62,913 nucleotides of DNA from Bradyrhizobium sp. 139 (GTDB lineage: Bacteria; Pseudomonadota; Alphaproteobacteria; Rhizobiales; Xanthobacteraceae): the NCBI RefSeq assembly GCF_023074175.1, contig NZ_JADPKS010000167.1, forward strand, positions 1-62,913, given 5' to 3'. The notes beneath the pieces are model-generated. The model searched no databases and was not told the origin of the DNA. It saw only the letters and a program-made list of their open reading frames with translations. Every line of letters starts with the position of its first letter. Within the stretch, counting starts at the first letter, position 1. Made by a program: the position numbers and the translations under genes. Positions 27,318 through 36,759 of this stretch are shown piece by piece.

Positions 27318-28727
27318 ATGAGCGATATTCAAGCCCAGCTTTCCGTTCTGAAGCAGACCGCCGATCCGAAGGTGGTTGACGCAATTCAGCATCTCATTGA
27401 CCACGGTGAGGATCACGAGCTCAACCGCGTCAATGTTCTCGACTTCTCCAGGCAGCACAATCTTGACGAAGAACGGGCGATCTCCGGCTTCCTGCATTCG
27501 GCGCGGCTCGGGCTGTTCGACCTCGGCTGGAACGTGCTGTGCCCGGGCTGCGGCGGCGTGCTTGGTGCGCATTCCACACTGAAGGCGCTCAAGCCGGACG
27601 ATTATCACTGCGCGCTCTGCGCTTGCGGCTACAAGGCCTCCGTCGACGATCAGGTCGAGGTCTCCTTCACCGTGAATCCGCGCGTGCGTCACATCGCATC
27701 GCACAATCCCGACGCGCTTCCGGTGTGGGACTATTTCAGGCAGGTATTCTGGAGCTCCGGCGTCGACTTCAACAAGGAATCGTTTGCGACGCTGGCCAAC
27801 GAGGTGACGCTGGATACGATGGAGCTGCCGGCCGGCGAGAAGGCGACGATGTCGCTGCAACTGCCGAACGACTTCATCATCATTTTCGAGCCGGTGACGC
27901 ACGCCGCCCATTTCATCGACGTCCAGGGCGAGCCGACCAAGGAGCGCCAGCAGCTCGCGATCATGTACAACAAGGTGCAGGCTCCGACAGGGACGACGAC
28001 CATGCGGCCGGGCCCGCTGCGGCTGTCGCTGGAAAACCAGGCCGGCGTGCGCGTGCTGCCGTCGGTGTTCATCGCGGCCGACGCCCTCCATCATCTCATC
28101 GGCAAGCGCAAGCCGTTCCTCACCGCCAAGCGGATGCTGTCGAACCAGACGTTTCGCGATGTCTTCAAGGCGGACAATCTCAGCCTCGACCAGCGGCTCC
28201 AGATCACGTCGCTGACTTTCCTGTTCACCGATTTGAAGGGCTCGACCGCGCTCTACGAGCGCGTCGGCGATCTCGCCGCCTTCGATCTCGTGCGCGCGCA
28301 TTTCCATGCGTTGCTCGAGATCATCTCCTCCGAGAAGGGTGCGGTGGTGAAGACGATCGGCGATGCCGTGATGGCGACCTTCGTCCGCCCCGAGCACGCC
28401 ATCGCCGCGGGCCTGCGGATGCGCGCGGCCATGGACGAACTCAACAAGAAGCGCGGCACCGCCGATCTCATCGTCAAGATCGGCATCCACGAAGGTCCGT
28501 GTCTTGCGGTGATGCTCAACGAACGTCAGGATTATTTCGGCCAGACCGTCAATATCGCCGCCCGCGTGCAGAGCCTGTCGACCTCGCAGGAAATCCACAT
28601 CACCGGCCCGGTGCTCGATGCGCCCGCGGTTGCCGAGGTGCTTCAGCGGCGCGCGATCAAGCCGATCCAGAAACAGGCCGCACTGCGCGGCATCGCCGAC
28701 AAGATGGTGGTGTACGAGATACCGTGA
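27318..28727 (+). CDS. Class III adenylate cyclase with DUF5939 zinc-ribbon sensor
   Basis: The 469-residue soluble protein has an N-terminal DUF5939 region (about 1-280) with CPGC (75-78) and CALC (98-101), which look like a zinc ribbon. The cyclase domain covers 295-460. Metal aspartates are Asp305 (FLFTDLKGST) and Asp349 (TIGDAVM). Lys345 and Asp405 fit adenylate rather than guanylate specificity, with Asn412 and Arg416 in VNIAARVQ. It is predicted to make cAMP in response to an unknown, perhaps redox or metal, signal. The ATG is 50 bp after the P450 stop. Confidence 0.88.
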   Translation: MSDIQAQLSVLKQTADPKVVDAIQHLIDHGEDHELNRVNVLDFSRQHNLDEERAISGFLHSARLGLFDLGWNVLCPGCGGVLGAHSTLKALKPDDYHCALCACGYKASVDDQVEVSFTVNPRVRHIASHNPDALPVWDYFRQVFWSSGVDFNKESFATLANEVTLDTMELPAGEKATMSLQLPNDFIIIFEPVTHAAHFIDVQGEPTKERQQLAIMYNKVQAPTGTTTMRPGPLRLSLENQAGVRVLPSVFIAADALHHLIGKRKPFLTAKRMLSNQTFRDVFKADNLSLDQRLQITSLTFLFTDLKGSTALYERVGDLAAFDLVRAHFHALLEIISSEKGAVVKTIGDAVMATFVRPEHAIAAGLRMRAAMDELNKKRGTADLIVKIGIHEGPCLAVMLNERQDYFGQTVNIAARVQSLSTSQEIHITGPVLDAPAVAEVLQRRAIKPIQKQAALRGIADKMVVYEIP

Positions 28728-28755
28728 GGACGGCGACGGCCGCCGCGTTCTCCAT

Positions 28756-28838
28756 CATTGCGAGGAGCAATTGCGACGAAGCAATCCGGTCTGTCACCGC
28801 GGAAAGATTCTGGATTGCTTCGCGGCGCTCGCAATGAC
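28756..28838. repeat. Dispersed repeat, family B
   Basis: Starts TCATTGCGAGG and ends CGCTCGCAATGAC, with an inner AAGCAATCC / GGATTGCTTCG pair. Copies lie at 37324-37402 and 54877-54955, with a half copy at 58033-58055. Confidence 0.75.
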
Positions 28839-29021
28839 GACGGAGGCAGGTTCGCACCAAAACTCCGTCGTCAAATCCGGCCATGACGGAAACGGTGGCT
28901 CCCAGATTGCCGAAACGTAATGCGGGCGCGGAACTGACGCACGTTGCGGCGGTTGAGTTTCCCGCTCATATAAGGCCGGTGGGCCGTAACCCTGCGGCTT
29001 CATTGATTTCGGTAGGATCTT

Positions 29022-29510
29022 ATGCTCGACGGCTTGCGCCAATTCATCGCCGACATTGTTGCCCCTCAGGCACAGGACCGCGCATTCGGCGACAGCGATT
29101 ACCGGCTGGCGGCCACCGCGCTACTGGTTCACGTGGTCTCGCTGGACGGCCAGCCGACGGCAACCGAGCAGCGCAAGCTGCATAGCCTGATCGAAAGCCA
29201 TTTCGGGCTCGATCGCGGCACCGCCGATCGCCTGATCGCGGATGCGACCCAGGTAGAGGGCGAGGCGGTGGACCTCTATCACTTCACCAGCGTCATCATG
29301 CGCTCGCTCGACGAAGAGGGCCGCAAGCGCATCGTCCAGATGATGTGGGAGCTGGTCTATGCCGACGGTCAGGTCACCGAATTCGAGGACAACGTCGTCT
29401 GGCGCGCCTCCGACCTGCTCGGGATTTCCCAGCGCGACCGGATCGACCTGAAGCATGCGGTTGCCGACCGCGCCGGTGGTCAGGTCAAGGACGGCGCCGT
29501 CGGCGGCTGA
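29022..29510 (+). CDS. TerB-family tellurite-resistance-like protein
   Basis: The 162-residue all-helical protein of the TerB/DjlA-like fold shows two repeats with acidic D..A.E...L patterns: VSLDGQPTATEQRKL near 50 and VYADGQVTEFEDNVVW near 110. These could bind metal. No other ter genes are nearby, so resistance to tellurite is not implied. The ATG at 29022 has TAGGA five bases upstream. Single gene. Confidence 0.85.
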   Translation: MLDGLRQFIADIVAPQAQDRAFGDSDYRLAATALLVHVVSLDGQPTATEQRKLHSLIESHFGLDRGTADRLIADATQVEGEAVDLYHFTSVIMRSLDEEGRKRIVQMMWELVYADGQVTEFEDNVVWRASDLLGISQRDRIDLKHAVADRAGGQVKDGAVGG

Positions 29511-29741
29511 CCCGCCGCAACATCGGCCAATTGCCGGTTGTACGAACCACATGACAAAACTTTAATGTACCTCCCGGGTCGCCCCGGCCTCGGATTCGCC
29601 TGTAAATCCGCGTTTTTTCTGCTCTCCTTGTTGCCTGCTCAAGCAGCCATGCTGTCGGCGCCGCTTGCCTGCCGCGCACGGCCTATGCTCTCGTTCCGCC
29701 ATTGCCGGGCCAAAAAAACTTCTAATCAAGAGACTTCGATC

Positions 29742-30521
29742 GTGACTGAGCGGGTAACATTGATCACCGGTGCCTCGGCGGGCATCGGCACGGAGCTGGC
29801 ACGTGTGTTCGCCGCGAATGGACACCGCCTTGCGCTGACGGCGCGTCGGGCGGACCGGCTGGAGGCGCTCGCGAACGAGCTTGCCGCCAAGGGCGGCAAG
29901 AAGCCAATCGTGATTGCCTGCGATCTGCAAGAGGCAGATGCCGGCGAGAAGATCGCCGCCGCGCTCGCGGCCGCAGGCGTCGAACTCGATCATCTCGTCA
30001 ATAATGCCGGCTTCGGCGTGTTCGGTGACGCAATCGAGCGCGACCGCGTCGAGCAGGTCGGCATCGTCGATGTCAACGTCCGGGCTCTGACGGACCTCTC
30101 GCTACGCTTTGCCGATCAGCTCATCAGGAACAAGGGCGGTCTTCTCAATGTCGGATCGGTGGCCGGCTTCCTGCCCGGTCCCGGCATGGCCGTCTACTAC
30201 GCCTCCAAGGCCTTTGTGATCTCGTTCACCGAGGCCTTGCGGGCGGAGCTCGCGCCGCGCGGCGTTCGCGTCACCGTACTTTGCCCGGGTCCGGTGCCCA
30301 CCGAATTCCAGGCGCGCGCCGGTGTCGGGTCCGGGCATGATACGGCCCTTCTCAATGTTCCTGCGTCCGACGTTGCACAGCAGGCCTATCGCGGCTTGAT
30401 GGCCAACAAACGGGCAGTGCTGCCTGGCCTCGGCATCAAGATCGTGCCATTCGCGCTGCGCTTCTTCCCGCGCGGCTTCATCCTGTTCGCCACCAGCCGG
30501 TTCCAGAGGCAGAGGCGCTAA
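29742..30521 (+). CDS. SDR family NAD(P)-dependent oxidoreductase
   Basis: A short-chain dehydrogenase of 259 residues. The cofactor motif is TGASAGIG near the N-terminus. Further motifs are NNAGFGVFG, a catalytic Ser in NVGSVAGF and the YYASK active site. A GTG start at 29742 follows AAGAGA. The reading frame is open further upstream, but that part includes implausible low-complexity residues. No operon partner. Substrate unknown. Confidence 0.9.
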   Translation: MTERVTLITGASAGIGTELARVFAANGHRLALTARRADRLEALANELAAKGGKKPIVIACDLQEADAGEKIAAALAAAGVELDHLVNNAGFGVFGDAIERDRVEQVGIVDVNVRALTDLSLRFADQLIRNKGGLLNVGSVAGFLPGPGMAVYYASKAFVISFTEALRAELAPRGVRVTVLCPGPVPTEFQARAGVGSGHDTALLNVPASDVAQQAYRGLMANKRAVLPGLGIKIVPFALRFFPRGFILFATSRFQRQRR

Positions 30522-30646
30522 GGAAGCCCGAAGCGTCCGTGGTGGCCCGGAGCTTGCTTCAATGTCGGGCGTGTGTGCGCAAACTCACACGAAATTAACG
30601 ATCGTTTAGTTATGCTGGCGGTCTGAACCGAGCACTCGCATAGGCC

Positions 30647-31441
30647 ATGTCGTTCCGGACGAACAGGTTTGGTGGCGCAGAAGTGGTGCCCTTCGCCAGA
30701 AGGACGCCGAGCGCCGCCGCCTCCGAAACCCGGTTGCCGGTTCTGATCGTCCTGCATCAGGAATCCTCGGCGCCCGGCCGAGTCGGCAATGCACTGCGTG
30801 CGCTCGGCCACCGTCTCGACATCCGCCGTCCCCGCTTCGGCGATCCCCTGCCTGAGACACTCGATCAACATGTCGGCGCTGTTTTCTTCGGCGGTCCCAT
30901 GAGCGCCAACGATCCCGACGACTACATCCGCCGCGAGATCGACTGGATCGAAATTCCGCTGCGCGAACAGCGGCCGTTCCTCGGCATCTGCCTCGGTGCG
31001 CAGATGCTGGCGATACAGTTAGGGGCCCGCGTTGCGCCCCATGCGGACGCGCTGACCCAGATCGGTTACTACCCAATCCGCCCCACCGCCGCGGGCCACG
31101 CGCTTTGCCCGAATTGGCCGGCGCAGGTCTATCATTGGCATCGCGAAGGCTTCGAGCTGCCGGTCGGTGCCGAATTGCTTGCGGAAGGCGATGATTTTCC
31201 GGTGCAGGCGTTCCGCACCGGCAATGCCTTCGGGGTGCAGTTTCATCCTGACGTGACCTACGCGATGATGCATCGCTGGACCACGCGCGGCTATGACGGC
31301 TTCAGCGCGCCCGGTGCGCGGCAGCGGCATCATCATTTCGCGGACCGTGCCGTCTACGATGTCGCAGAACGCGCCTGGCTCGATCATTTCATCGACGGTT
31401 GGCTGACGCGCCGGCCGGTGCTGGCGCAAGCCGCGGAGTAA
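30647..31441 (+). CDS. Class I glutamine amidotransferase-like protein
   Basis: This 264-residue stand-alone GATase1 domain has nucleophile Cys115 in GICLGAQM and His200 in QFHPDVT. The third triad residue is Asp in place of the usual Glu (FHPE). It resembles the GMP-synthase-like GATases that act on gamma-glutamyl amides. The first 28 residues are an Arg-rich extension. No synthetase partner is next to it, so its acceptor is unknown. Confidence 0.85.
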   Translation: MSFRTNRFGGAEVVPFARRTPSAAASETRLPVLIVLHQESSAPGRVGNALRALGHRLDIRRPRFGDPLPETLDQHVGAVFFGGPMSANDPDDYIRREIDWIEIPLREQRPFLGICLGAQMLAIQLGARVAPHADALTQIGYYPIRPTAAGHALCPNWPAQVYHWHREGFELPVGAELLAEGDDFPVQAFRTGNAFGVQFHPDVTYAMMHRWTTRGYDGFSAPGARQRHHHFADRAVYDVAERAWLDHFIDGWLTRRPVLAQAAE

Positions 31442-31543
31442 TCGCGCCTTCGCGCGACAAGCCCTTGCCTCATCCCCGGATATGCTAGGCTCGCTTCCAA
31501 CGTGCGCAGGAGAAATTGCGCCGGCAAACAAAGGGAGCGCGCC

Positions 31544-32356
31544 ATGGCCTACGACCACATTCTCTATGATGTCAGCGACAAGATCGCGACCATCACGCTC
31601 AATCGCCCGGACCGCATGAATGCGTGGACGCCGACCATGGAGCACGACGTGCGCCAGGCGATGGAGGCGTCAAGCGCCGACGACAATGTCCGCGTCATCG
31701 TGCTCACCGGCGCGGGCCGCGCCTTCTGCGCCGGCGCCGACATGGATGCGCTGAAGGGGCTCGACCCCAACGACGTCAGGCGCGCCTCGAACCTGCCGCC
31801 CTTCGACATGAACCGTCGGCCGGACTGGCAGACGCGCTACGGCTTCTATCCGTCGATCGGAAAGCCCGTCATCGCCATGCTCAACGGCGCAACCGCCGGC
31901 ATCGGCCTCGTCCACGCGCTCTATTGCGACCTGCGCTTTGCGGCCGACAATACTGTCTTCACCACAGCCTTCGCGCGGCGTGGCCTGATCGCCGAGCACG
32001 GCATCAGCTGGATGCTGCCGCGCATCGTCGGCCACGCCAATGCGATGGATCTGTTGCTTTCGGCGAGGCGTGTGACAAGCCATGAGGCGCTGCGGATCGG
32101 CTTGGTCAACCGGCTATGCTCGCCTGAAAAACTCCGCGAGGAGACCTACGCCTATGCGCGCGACCTCGCCGATTTCGTCTCGCCGAGCGCGATGGCCGTG
32201 ATCAAGCGGCAGCTCTATGAGGTGCCGTTCCAGACGCTGGCGGAGGCGACGATCGAGGCCAACCGGGAGATGATGGTGGCGCTGAACGGCAGCGATTTTC
32301 GGGAGGGGGTGGCGAGCTTCATGGAGAAGCGGCCGCCGAGGTTTACGGGGAAGTAG
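31544..32356 (+). CDS. Enoyl-CoA hydratase/isomerase family protein
   Basis: This 270-residue crotonase-fold protein has the oxyanion segment GAGRAFCAGADMDALKG and GATAGIGLVHAL. A Glu in RRGLIAEHGISWML probably serves catalysis. Crotonases hydrate trans-2-enoyl-CoA in beta-oxidation, but the same fold covers many CoA reactions, so the exact substrate is open. The ATG at 31544 follows GGGAGCGCGCC. It stands alone, just before tRNA-Ala on the other strand. Confidence 0.9.
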   Translation: MAYDHILYDVSDKIATITLNRPDRMNAWTPTMEHDVRQAMEASSADDNVRVIVLTGAGRAFCAGADMDALKGLDPNDVRRASNLPPFDMNRRPDWQTRYGFYPSIGKPVIAMLNGATAGIGLVHALYCDLRFAADNTVFTTAFARRGLIAEHGISWMLPRIVGHANAMDLLLSARRVTSHEALRIGLVNRLCSPEKLREETYAYARDLADFVSPSAMAVIKRQLYEVPFQTLAEATIEANREMMVALNGSDFREGVASFMEKRPPRFTGK

Positions 32357-32460
32357 GGGGATTTCTTTGGAGGGGTCCGCCGTCGCCCTTCGGGCTATGG
32401 CGGGACAGTCTTCGCTACACGAGGGCTTGCCTAGCCGAAGCAGGCGTAGCCTGCGAAGAC

Positions 32461-32536
<76 letters not shown>

Positions 32537-32723
32537 TTTGCTGGCCGCTCTGGTCAATGCGGCCGACAACCGGGCGCCATTTAAGTCCCCGCCAAGGTCA
32601 AGTCAAGGACGGGTGTAACCCGGTTTTAGCCATCCCGGCACCGACTTCCCTTGTTTGGGCCGGGGGGAACCGATATCTAGCAAAAGGCGTCAATCCCGAC
32701 CGAAGCCAGAGTTTTCAAAAGCC

Positions 32724-33014
32724 ATGCGTGCCGTTCTCGACATCGTCATCATCGTGCTCGACCTCTACGTCTGGCTGCTGATCGCTTCCGCGATCCTGTC
32801 CTGGCTGATCGCCTTCAACGTCGTGAACACCCGCAACCAGTTCGTATCGGCGGTAGCGGAGTTCCTGTACCGGATCACCGAGCCGGTGCTGGCGCCGATT
32901 CGCAATTTCCTGCCCAGTCTCGGCGGCCTCGACATCTCACCAATCATCCTGATCCTGCTCATCATGTTCATCGAGCGGGTGATCCTGTATTACATCTACC
33001 CGAACGTGATCTAA
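32724..33014 (+). CDS. YggT family membrane protein
   Basis: The 96-residue protein has two hydrophobic stretches (about 5-30 and 68-93) and the YggT signature FLYRITEPVLAPIRNFLP. The family is linked to membrane and osmotic homeostasis and cell division factors, but its biochemical role is not settled. The ATG at 32724 is the natural start; an upstream in-frame region adds non-conserved residues. It is followed at 18 bp by a DUF167 gene and then folD, a cluster seen across Rhizobiales. Confidence 0.9.
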   Translation: MRAVLDIVIIVLDLYVWLLIASAILSWLIAFNVVNTRNQFVSAVAEFLYRITEPVLAPIRNFLPSLGGLDISPIILILLIMFIERVILYYIYPNVI

Positions 33015-33032
33015 GCAGGCTGGAGCGCTTGG

Positions 33033-33401
33033 TTGCCAAAGAACCTTGTTTCTAAGGAACCTTGGCGTTACTCGGCCGCGGGAATCAGCATCGCGCTGCG
33101 CGTGACGCCGCGCGGCGGCCGCGACGACATCGACGGAATCGAGCAGCTGGCCGATGGCCGCAACGTGCTCAAGGTGCGGGTGCGCGCCATCGCCGATGGC
33201 GGCGCGGCCAACAAGGCCGTCTTGGTCCTGCTGGCGAAAACGCTTGGCGTCCCCAAGGCCAGCGTCAAGCTCCTGTCCGGAGCGACCTCGCGGCTGAAGC
33301 AGATCGCGGTCGCCGGCGATCCGACGCGGCTCGGCGAAGCCCTGCGCCAGCTCGCATCAGCCAAATCGACAGACACCAAATCGATAGACCAGGGGAACTG
33401 A
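33033..33401 (+). CDS. DUF167 (YggU) family protein
   Basis: This protein of about 122 residues has the DUF167 core (ISIALRVTPRGGRDDI, VRVRAIADGGAANKAV, VSLL-type segment ASVKLLSGATSRLK). Its function is unassigned. The likely TTG start at 33033 follows GGAG by about seven bases; no closer ATG is in frame. It lies between yggT and folD, and folD begins 1 bp after its stop, so they form one operon. Confidence 0.85.
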   Translation: MPKNLVSKEPWRYSAAGISIALRVTPRGGRDDIDGIEQLADGRNVLKVRVRAIADGGAANKAVLVLLAKTLGVPKASVKLLSGATSRLKQIAVAGDPTRLGEALRQLASAKSTDTKSIDQGN

Positions 33402-33402
33402 C

Positions 33403-34287
33403 ATGACCGCCAACATCATCGACGGAAAAGTCATCGCCGCGGAACTCCGCGCCCGCGTCGCTGATGAGGTCGCCCGCGTCAAGCGCGAGCACAATCTGGT
33501 GCCGGGCCTTGCGGTGGTGCTGGTCGGCAACGACCCGGCGAGCGAGGTCTATGTCCGCTCCAAGCACAGCCAGACGCAAGCAGCGGGCATGGCCTCCTTC
33601 GAGCACAAACTGCCGGCCGACGTCTCGCAGACCGACCTTCTCGCGCTCGTCGCAAAACTCAACCGCGATCCGGCCGTGCACGGAATTCTGGTGCAACTGC
33701 CGCTGCCGAAGGGCCTCAACACCGAGGTCGTCATCAACGCCATCGATCCCGCCAAGGATGTCGACGGTCTGCATCCGAACAATGCGGGCCGGCTCGCCGG
33801 CGGTTTCGAGGCGCTGTCGCCCTGCACGCCACTCGGCTGCATCATCCTGGCCAAAACCGTGCACGCCTCGCTCGAAGGCATGAACGCCATCGTCATCGGC
33901 CGTTCAAATCTTGTCGGCCGCCCGCTGGTGCAATTGCTGTTGAATGAGAACGCGACGGTGACGATCGCGCATTCGCGCTCGCGCGACCTGCCCGGGCTCG
34001 TGAAGCGCGCCGATCTCGTCTACGCCGCGGTCGGCAAACCGGAGATGGTGCGTGGCGACTGGCTGAAGCCGGGCGCGACCGTGATCGACGTCGGGATCAA
34101 CCGCATCCCCAAGGATGACGGCAAGACGCGCCTCGTCGGCGATGTCGCCTATCAGGAAGCGCTCGGGATCGCGGGCGCGGTGACGCCGGTGCCGGGCGGT
34201 GTCGGTCAGATGACGGTTGCCTGCCTGCTGGTGAACACGCTGCGTGCCGCCTGTGCGGTTGCAGGGCTGCCGAAGCCGGCGGTTTGA
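33403..34287 (+). CDS. folD: Methylenetetrahydrofolate dehydrogenase / methenyl-THF cyclohydrolase FolD
   Basis: Interconverts 5,10-methylene-, 5,10-methenyl- and 10-formyl-THF, using NADP. The 294 residues are normal. The catalytic YxxxK motif is in YVRSKHSQ, and the signature QLPLPKGLN and the Rossmann segment VIGRSNLVGRP are present. It supplies 10-formyl-THF to PurH, encoded 32 kb away here. It is the last gene of the yggT-DUF167-folD unit. Confidence 0.97.
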   Translation: MTANIIDGKVIAAELRARVADEVARVKREHNLVPGLAVVLVGNDPASEVYVRSKHSQTQAAGMASFEHKLPADVSQTDLLALVAKLNRDPAVHGILVQLPLPKGLNTEVVINAIDPAKDVDGLHPNNAGRLAGGFEALSPCTPLGCIILAKTVHASLEGMNAIVIGRSNLVGRPLVQLLLNENATVTIAHSRSRDLPGLVKRADLVYAAVGKPEMVRGDWLKPGATVIDVGINRIPKDDGKTRLVGDVAYQEALGIAGAVTPVPGGVGQMTVACLLVNTLRAACAVAGLPKPAV

Positions 34288-34290
34288 TCC

Positions 34291-34379
34291 GTCATTCCGG
34301 GGCGCACGAAGTGCGAACCCGGAATCTAGCGCTACAACTTCTGGGTTCCGGGTTCGCGCTGAACGCGTCCCGGAATGAC
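34291..34379. repeat. Dispersed repeat, family C
   Basis: Begins GTCATTCCGGGGCGCACGAA and ends CGTCCCGGAATGAC, with an internal GAACCCGGAA / TTCCGGGTTC pair. It lies between convergent folD and ppa. Confidence 0.75.
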
Positions 34380-34381
34380 GA

Positions 34382-34918
34382 CTAGGCCTTCTTGTTTTTC
34401 TCGCGCTCGATGCCTTCGAGGATCAGCTTGTGCGCTTCCTCCGGGCCGCCCCAGCGCAAGATCTTCACCCATTTGCCCTTCTCGAGATCCTTGTAGTGCT
34501 CGAAGAAGTGCTGGATCTGCTGCAGCGTGATGTCCGGCAGATCGCTATAGGTCTTCACCTTGTCGTAGCGCTGCGTGAGTTTCGACGACGGCACCGCCAA
34601 AATCTTCTCGTCGCCGCCGGCTTCGTCTTCCATCATCAGCACGCCGACCGGACGCACGCTCATGACAGCGCCGGGAATGATGGCGCGGGTGTTGATGATC
34701 AGGACGTCGCAGGGGTCGCCATCGTCGGACAGCGTGTGCGGAATGAAGCCGTAGTTCCCAGGGTAACGCATCGGCGTGTAGAGGAAGCGGTCGACCACCA
34801 GCGTGCCGGCCTCCTTGTCCATTTCGTATTTGATCGGTTCGCCGCCCACGGGGACTTCGATGATAACGTTGACGTCGTGTGGCGGGTTGGTCCCGATTGA
34901 GACCGCATCGATACGCAT
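34382..34918 (-). CDS. ppa: Inorganic pyrophosphatase (family I)
   Basis: Hydrolyses pyrophosphate, driving biosynthetic reactions forward. The 178 residues match the prokaryotic class. Metal-binding acidic residues appear in EVPVGGEPIKYEMDKEAG, in the DGDPCDVL motif and in EDEAGGDEKILAVP. Lys and Arg of the active site are in the RFLYTPMRYPGNYGF segment. Single gene, convergent with folD. Confidence 0.97.
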   Translation of the reverse strand: MRIDAVSIGTNPPHDVNVIIEVPVGGEPIKYEMDKEAGTLVVDRFLYTPMRYPGNYGFIPHTLSDDGDPCDVLIINTRAIIPGAVMSVRPVGVLMMEDEAGGDEKILAVPSSKLTQRYDKVKTYSDLPDITLQQIQHFFEHYKDLEKGKWVKILRWGGPEEAHKLILEGIEREKNKKA

Positions 34919-35095
34919 TCAAGGCTCCGTTGTTGCCGAGGTTAAATCGCGCCCGGCAGCGATTTTGGCACTGTCATACGCGGGCTTGCCCCGCCTATCC
35001 ATCGTGTTTTTGTGAAAAAATGAATCCAGCGACCACCGGCTCAAGGGCAACGGTATCGACGAATGGGAAACGCTGCCGGCTGGTCTTTCAGCAGC

Positions 35096-35605
35096 TCAAT
35101 TGGTCCAAGCGAAGGCAATCTTGTCGAGCGACTTCGGCCCGAAACGCTCCGAGGAGCGCGCCACCATGCGGCCGCCCAGGGCACGATAGAACTCGGTCGC
35201 CGCATCGTTGTCCGAGAGCGCCCACACCACCATGCTCTTCAGGCCGCTTTGCATCAGGTCGCGGCGGGCGGCTGTGAACAGGCGGCGCCCGAAGCCGAGG
35301 CCCTGGAATTCCGGACGCAAATAGAGTTCGTAGATCTCGCCGTCGAAGTGCAGGCTGCGGGCGCGGTTGCGGCCGTAATTGGCGTAGCCGGCGATCTTGT
35401 CGCCAAACACGAGCACGCTGACGCGGCTGCCTTTGCGGATCGCACTGTCCCACCACTGCGGACCGCGGCGATTGATCAGCTTCTCCAGCTCGCCGCCGGG
35501 AATGATGCCCTGATAGGCGGAGCGCCAGGCATCGTCATGGGTGGACGCCACCGCAGTTGCATCTGCAGCTTTGGCCGGCCGGACCTCGATCAGGGTTGTG
35601 CTCAT
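35096..35605 (-). CDS. GNAT family N-acetyltransferase
   Basis: This 169-residue single-domain protein has the acetyl-CoA-binding motif A in EFQGLGFGRRLF and the C-terminal NDAATEFYRALGG of GNAT enzymes. The ATG at 35605 (MSTTLIEVRP) is chosen because the upstream residues are not conserved-looking. The acceptor substrate is unknown. It lies alone on minus, with no operon partner. Confidence 0.88.
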   Translation of the reverse strand: MSTTLIEVRPAKAADATAVASTHDDAWRSAYQGIIPGGELEKLINRRGPQWWDSAIRKGSRVSVLVFGDKIAGYANYGRNRARSLHFDGEIYELYLRPEFQGLGFGRRLFTAARRDLMQSGLKSMVVWALSDNDAATEFYRALGGRMVARSSERFGPKSLDKIAFAWTN

Positions 35606-35871
35606 GGACGCGATCAAACCAAGTCGCCGCGCCGGCGGCAAGACCTATCGTTAATTATCGGTTAACCTGTGGACTTTGTGCATCAGTATTTTGCCCATGT
35701 TGTGCCGAAAAAAGACAAGCTGTCGCTTTGAATGGCAAAGGCCTGCCGTGCGACGGTGCAAAACTGCTTTGCGGCAACGAATGAACGGCAATGGCACCGC
35801 AAAAAGTCCGCCCCGAATGATTCGTTCCTACTAGTCTGGCTGTCACTGATCGTGTTCGCCTTCGGCAATTC

Positions 35872-36759
35872 ATGCGACTCCTCAACACCCTTTCCCTTCT
35901 CCCTCTGCTGGCCTTGCTGACCGCGCCGCCTCTGTGCGCTCAGGTCACGTTTGGTTCATCGAGCGAGGAAGGCCAGCCGTTCCGCCGGCAGGAATGGCGT
36001 GTGCCCTCGCCGGATACCGACATCGCCGCGCATGCCCTGCTGTTTCGCCCCGTTGGCGCCGGTCCGTTTCGGCTTGCGGTCATCGCACATGCCTCGACGC
36101 AGAACGTGTTGCGTCGGGCGCAAATGCCGCAGCCGGAATACCGCCCGCTTGTATCTTATCTCGTCGCACGCGGCTTCGCCGTGCTGGTGCCGGTACGGCT
36201 TGGTCATGGTCCGACCGGCGGCCGCTATGTCGAGGATCAGGGCGGCTGCGACGAGGCGGACTACGCGCGCGCGGGCCGCGCCACCGCGGACGAAATTTTG
36301 CTCGCGCTGGACTATTTGCGAAAGCAGGATTTCATTCGTAAAAACGCCGTCGTCGTGCTCGGCCATTCCGCCGGCGGCTGGGGCGCGCTGGCGCTCGCGA
36401 ACGCCGATCCGAACGCGATCTCCTCGATCGTCGTGCTTGCGCCGGGGCGCGGTGGCCGCGCCAATGATGAACCGAACAAGGTCTGCGCGCCGCATACGCT
36501 TCTTGCGGCTGCCGCCGAGTTCGGCAAGACGGCGCGCATTCCCGTGACCTCGCTGGTAGCAGCCAATGACAGCTATTTTGCGCTGGCATTTTCGAAAGCG
36601 TTGGCGGATGCGTTTCGTAGTGGAAGTGGCAAAGTCGATTTCCGCACATTGCCAGCTGTTGGCAGGGACGGTCATTGGATGATCGAAACTGACGCAGGTG
36701 TCAAAGCCGCGAGCAGCGAACTCGATCGCGCGCTGAAGCCGGTGGGCAAAATGCCATGA
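35872..36759 (+). CDS. Exported alpha/beta hydrolase family protein
   Basis: The 295-residue protein starts with a signal peptide (MRLLNTLSLLPLLALLTAPPL, cleavage near CAQ). The alpha/beta hydrolase fold has the nucleophile elbow GHSAGGWG and a late GHW segment with the catalytic His (VGRDGHWMIE). It acts in the periplasm on an unknown ester or amide. Its stop overlaps the start of a tiny DUF2269-like remnant (ATGA). Confidence 0.85.
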   Translation: MRLLNTLSLLPLLALLTAPPLCAQVTFGSSSEEGQPFRRQEWRVPSPDTDIAAHALLFRPVGAGPFRLAVIAHASTQNVLRRAQMPQPEYRPLVSYLVARGFAVLVPVRLGHGPTGGRYVEDQGGCDEADYARAGRATADEILLALDYLRKQDFIRKNAVVVLGHSAGGWGALALANADPNAISSIVVLAPGRGGRANDEPNKVCAPHTLLAAAAEFGKTARIPVTSLVAANDSYFALAFSKALADAFRSGSGKVDFRTLPAVGRDGHWMIETDAGVKAASSELDRALKPVGKMP

